Shown piece after piece: positions 60,786-64,000 of a stretch of DNA of 64,000 nt (position 1 is its first letter; each line of letters opens with the position of its first letter). The notes under the pieces were generated by a model that was not told the DNA's origin, ran no database searches, and saw nothing but the letters and a program-made list of their open reading frames with translations. The stretch is from Hyphomicrobiaceae bacterium (GTDB taxonomy: Bacteria; Pseudomonadota; Alphaproteobacteria; Rhizobiales; Hyphomicrobiaceae), in NCBI GenBank assembly GCA_025359185.1, contig JANYHF010000085.1, positions 28,620-92,619 of the forward strand, given 5' to 3'. A program made the translations under genes and the position numbers.

Positions 60786-61562
60786 ATGTATCTTGCCAAA
60801 CTGAGACTAGATGGCCGAGTCGCAGTTGTGACTGGCGCAGGTCAGGGTATCGGTTATGCCTGCGCCGAGGCACTAGGTGAAGCGGGCGCAGTGGTCGTTG
60901 TCGCCGAGATCATGACAGACCGAATGCAGGAGGCCGTGTCACACCTTAAGGCCAAGGGCCTGAAGGTGAGTGGCCTTGTCCTCGATGTCACCAAATCGGC
61001 CGATGTGGACAAGGTCTGCGCCGCCATCATCAAAGAGCACGGGCGTATCGATGTGCTCGTCAACAATGCCGGCATCGCGCGCAGCTTTGTGAAGGCCGAG
61101 GACACCTCTGACGAGCATTGGCGCGCGCACATGGACATCAATCTGGATGCCGTCTTTTGGTGCTGCCGCGCTTTTGGCCGCGAAATGCTGAAAGCGGGAA
61201 GGGGATCGATCGTCAACATCGGCTCGATGTCCGGCATGATCGCCAACAAACCTCAGGAACAAGCGTTCTACAACGCTTCCAAGGCCGCCGTGCATCACTT
61301 GACGCGATCTCTGGCCGCCGAGTGGGCCGCGCGGGGCGTGCGTGTGAACGCCGTGGCGCCGACATATGTTGAGACCCCTTTGACAAAGTTTGCCATGACT
61401 GACATGCCCGACGTTTACAAAACCTGGCTTGAGATGACGCCGATGGGCCGGGTTGGCCAGCCGGACGAGATCGCCTCTGTTGTCCACTTCCTCGCCAGCG
61501 ACGCGTCGAGCCTTATGACGGGCTCCATCGTGCTCGCCGATGGCGGCTATTGTTGCTGGTAG
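60786..61562 (+). CDS. SDR family oxidoreductase
   Basis: VVTGAGQGIGYACAEALGEAGA, LVNNAGIARS, YNASKAAV. Confidence 0.92.
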   Translation: MYLAKLRLDGRVAVVTGAGQGIGYACAEALGEAGAVVVVAEIMTDRMQEAVSHLKAKGLKVSGLVLDVTKSADVDKVCAAIIKEHGRIDVLVNNAGIARSFVKAEDTSDEHWRAHMDINLDAVFWCCRAFGREMLKAGRGSIVNIGSMSGMIANKPQEQAFYNASKAAVHHLTRSLAAEWAARGVRVNAVAPTYVETPLTKFAMTDMPDVYKTWLEMTPMGRVGQPDEIASVVHFLASDASSLMTGSIVLADGGYCCW

Positions 61563-61582
61563 GCGCGCGAAACCCGAGGCAC

Positions 61583-62269
61583 ATGACCAACAAACCGCGC
61601 CCAGCCAAACTCGTGATTTTTGACTGCGACGGCGTGCTCGTTGACAGTGAACCGCTGTCGATCCGCGTGCTCGTCGAAACGTTCCGTGATCTCGGCGTCC
61701 CGTTGACTGAGGCGGAGTGCTACCAGCATTTCCTTGGCCGCAGTTTGTCCAGCCTCAAGGCCACAGTGCTCACCAAGTTCGACCGTGAGCTGACCGATGC
61801 AAAGCTCGAAACCATGCGCGAGCGCCTCTATGATCTGTACAGGCAGGAACTTAACCCCTTGCCAGATATGGAAATCGTTCTCAAGACCTTGAGTCTGCCC
61901 TATTGCGTGGCCTCCTCAAGCCTGCTGGAGCGCATCCAGCTGTCGCTAGATTTGACGGGCCTTGGTAGCTTCTTTGGTAAGCACGTATTCAGCTCCAGCA
62001 TGGTCGCCAACGGCAAACCGGCGCCGGATCTGTTTCTTTACGCCGCAAGCCATATGGGCCACGCCCCGGCCGACTGCATCGTAGTTGAAGACAGTCCCGC
62101 TGGCATAGAAGCAGCGGGCCTTGCCGGAATGCACGCGTTCGCCTTTGTCGGCGGATCGCACGCTGCCGCAGCAAGATTGCGTGAAACAGTTGCAGCCAAG
62201 CAGCCCTATTGTATCTTCGAGCGAATGGCAGAGCTGCCAGCGCTCATCGCGAACATGTCACAGGGCTAG
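61583..62269 (+). CDS. HAD family hydrolase
   Basis: VIFDCDGVLVDSEPLS, VVEDSPAGIEAA. Confidence 0.92.
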   Translation: MTNKPRPAKLVIFDCDGVLVDSEPLSIRVLVETFRDLGVPLTEAECYQHFLGRSLSSLKATVLTKFDRELTDAKLETMRERLYDLYRQELNPLPDMEIVLKTLSLPYCVASSSLLERIQLSLDLTGLGSFFGKHVFSSSMVANGKPAPDLFLYAASHMGHAPADCIVVEDSPAGIEAAGLAGMHAFAFVGGSHAAAARLRETVAAKQPYCIFERMAELPALIANMSQG

Positions 62270-62272
62270 ATT

Positions 62273-63871
62273 ATGCCGGCTGCGGAATTGGTCATAGGCG
62301 TAGATGTCGGCACCGGCAGCGCCCGCGCGGGTGTGTTCACGATGACCGGCCAGTTGCTGGGGCGAGGCCAGCACCCGATTTTGATGCATCAGCCTGCTGC
62401 CGATCATGCCGAACATGACAGCGAAGATATCTGGGCTGCCGTTGGCAGGGCGGTACATCTTGCCATGGCAGCCGCCAAGGCTGAACCCGACGCCATAGCC
62501 GGCATCAGTTTCGATGCGACCTGCTCCCTCGTCATCCGGGACCAGGATGCCAATCCGCTGAGCGTCTCGACAACGGGCGACAACCGGTGGGACACCGTCG
62601 TTTGGCTCGATCACCGCGCTCTCGCCGAAGCAGCGGAATGCACGGCTACCAAGCACAAGGTGCTCGACTACGTCGGTGGCGTCATGTCGCCCGAGATGGA
62701 AACGCCCAAGCTGATGTGGCTGAAGCGGCACTTTCCCGACCGCTGGGCGCGCGCCGGCTACATTTTCGACCTTGCCGACTATCTCACTTGGCGCGCGACC
62801 GGCAGTCTCGAACGGTCGCAATGCACCCTCGCCTGCAAGTGGACCTATCTTGGGCACGGCAATGAGACGTGGCGGCGGGACTATCTCGACATGATCGGCA
62901 TCGGTGACTTACTCGAGCGCGGCGCCTTGCCGGTCGAAGCCAGCCCCATCGGCAAACAGCTTGGCGGGTTGTCAGAGCAGGCAGCGGCCGACCTTGGCCT
63001 GACATCGGCAACCCAGGTCGGTGTCGGCCTGTTGGACGCGCACGCTGGCGCTTTGGGCGTTTTGGCGGGCTATGTCGGCGATGGCAGCGAGATTGAGCGT
63101 CATCTGGCTCTGATCGCGGGCACATCAAGCTGTATTATGGCGCTCTCGGCGGCAGCTAAGCCAGTGCCTGGCATCTGGGGACCTTACTTTGGAGCGCTCC
63201 TGCCCGACCTATGGTTGAACGAGGGTGGGCAGTCGGCGAGCGGCGCTCTGCTCGACCACATCATTCGCGCTCATTCCGCTGGAGTGATCGCCGACACTGC
63301 GATGCACCAGCGAATTACTGCGCGCATCATGACATTGCGCGAGAGGGAGGGCCTGGACTTGGCTGGCCGTCTGCACGTATTGCCGGATTTCCACGGAAAC
63401 CGCTCTCCCCTGGCTGATCCACACGCAGTGGGTGTAATCAGTGGGTTAACGCTGGACGCATCATTCGACAGCCTGTGCCGGCTTTATTGGCGCACTTGCG
63501 TCGCGATCGCCCTCGGCGTCCGGCATGTTCTCGATGCGCTCAACGCTAAGGGCTATGTTATCGACACGCTTCACGTCACCGGCGGGCACACCAAAAACCC
63601 GTTGCTGATGGAACTGTATGCCGACGCCACGGGCAGCGCTGTCGTCGAGCCTGCCGCCGAGGATGCCGTTTTGCTTGGCACAGCCATGGTAGCGGCGGCG
63701 GCGGCGGGTAAATTCGCCGATCTCGCAACGGCGGCCCGTGCCATGCAGCAAGGCGGCCGTGAACATCGGCCGAACCCGAAGGCCCGCAGCCGATTTGATC
63801 GCGACTATGCGGTGTTTCTGAAAATGCATCAGCAGCGCGTGGAACTTGACGCGCTGCTGAGTCGGCCGTGA
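62273..63871 (+). CDS. FGGY-family carbohydrate (pentulose) kinase
   Basis: VIGVDVGTGSARAGVF, ISFDATCSLVI, WLDHRALAEA, MSPEMETPKLMWLK. Confidence 0.92.
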   Translation: MPAAELVIGVDVGTGSARAGVFTMTGQLLGRGQHPILMHQPAADHAEHDSEDIWAAVGRAVHLAMAAAKAEPDAIAGISFDATCSLVIRDQDANPLSVSTTGDNRWDTVVWLDHRALAEAAECTATKHKVLDYVGGVMSPEMETPKLMWLKRHFPDRWARAGYIFDLADYLTWRATGSLERSQCTLACKWTYLGHGNETWRRDYLDMIGIGDLLERGALPVEASPIGKQLGGLSEQAAADLGLTSATQVGVGLLDAHAGALGVLAGYVGDGSEIERHLALIAGTSSCIMALSAAAKPVPGIWGPYFGALLPDLWLNEGGQSASGALLDHIIRAHSAGVIADTAMHQRITARIMTLREREGLDLAGRLHVLPDFHGNRSPLADPHAVGVISGLTLDASFDSLCRLYWRTCVAIALGVRHVLDALNAKGYVIDTLHVTGGHTKNPLLMELYADATGSAVVEPAAEDAVLLGTAMVAAAAAGKFADLATAARAMQQGGREHRPNPKARSRFDRDYAVFLKMHQQRVELDALLSRP

Positions 63872-64000
63872 AGAATTGCCAACCCTTTGATCCGGAATGC
63901 GAAACGGCCTGAATTGTATCGTGGGCGTTGCAAGATTTCAACGGTTGCACAGCGATTTCCTTGCAAATCGCGTTGGCCGATTCCCTCTCCTCACGAACCG

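Overview
A GC-rich 64 kb window from an alphaproteobacterial (Rhizobiales-like) chromosome, read by eye from the sequence and ORF track only. Left to right: a nucleoside salvage operon (ABC permease tail, cdd, PNP, deoA, deoB) followed by KDPG-aldolase and KDG-kinase; DUF2093/xseA/chorismate mutase; gatA and gatC separated by Uma2 and a small membrane gene; a C-P lyase operon phnGHIJKLMN plus a hexapeptide acyltransferase; a type I secretion ABC/HlyD pair; a DMGDH-like oxidoreductase; psuK-psuG; mutarotase, inorganic pyrophosphatase (apparently frameshifted), agmatinase, pcm and rpsU; a SatD-like/DUF3307 pair; an IS1595-type transposon with passenger genes; ispG; a thiolase-like gene; a 1.2-kaa membrane/coiled-coil orphan; hisD; and a sorbitol/mannitol-type polyol ABC transporter and catabolic operon. 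No tRNA, rRNA or CRISPR array was recognised. Main points for follow-up: (1) a SatD-like gene with class III cyclase-like metal-site motifs and an HTH-like C-terminus, paired with a multi-TM DUF3307 gene and accompanied by three copies of a GACAG-N10-CTGTC palindrome; (2) two palindromic repeats inserted in the phn operon that keep ATGA coupling junctions, one of them encoding a long PhnJ C-terminal tail; (3) a reverse-strand phnC fragment just upstream of phnG; (4) a large uncharacterised membrane protein; (5) a thiolase-like protein with altered catalytic motifs, preceded by helically phased GAAT repeats; (6) a HEPN-like passenger gene in the IS1595 element.
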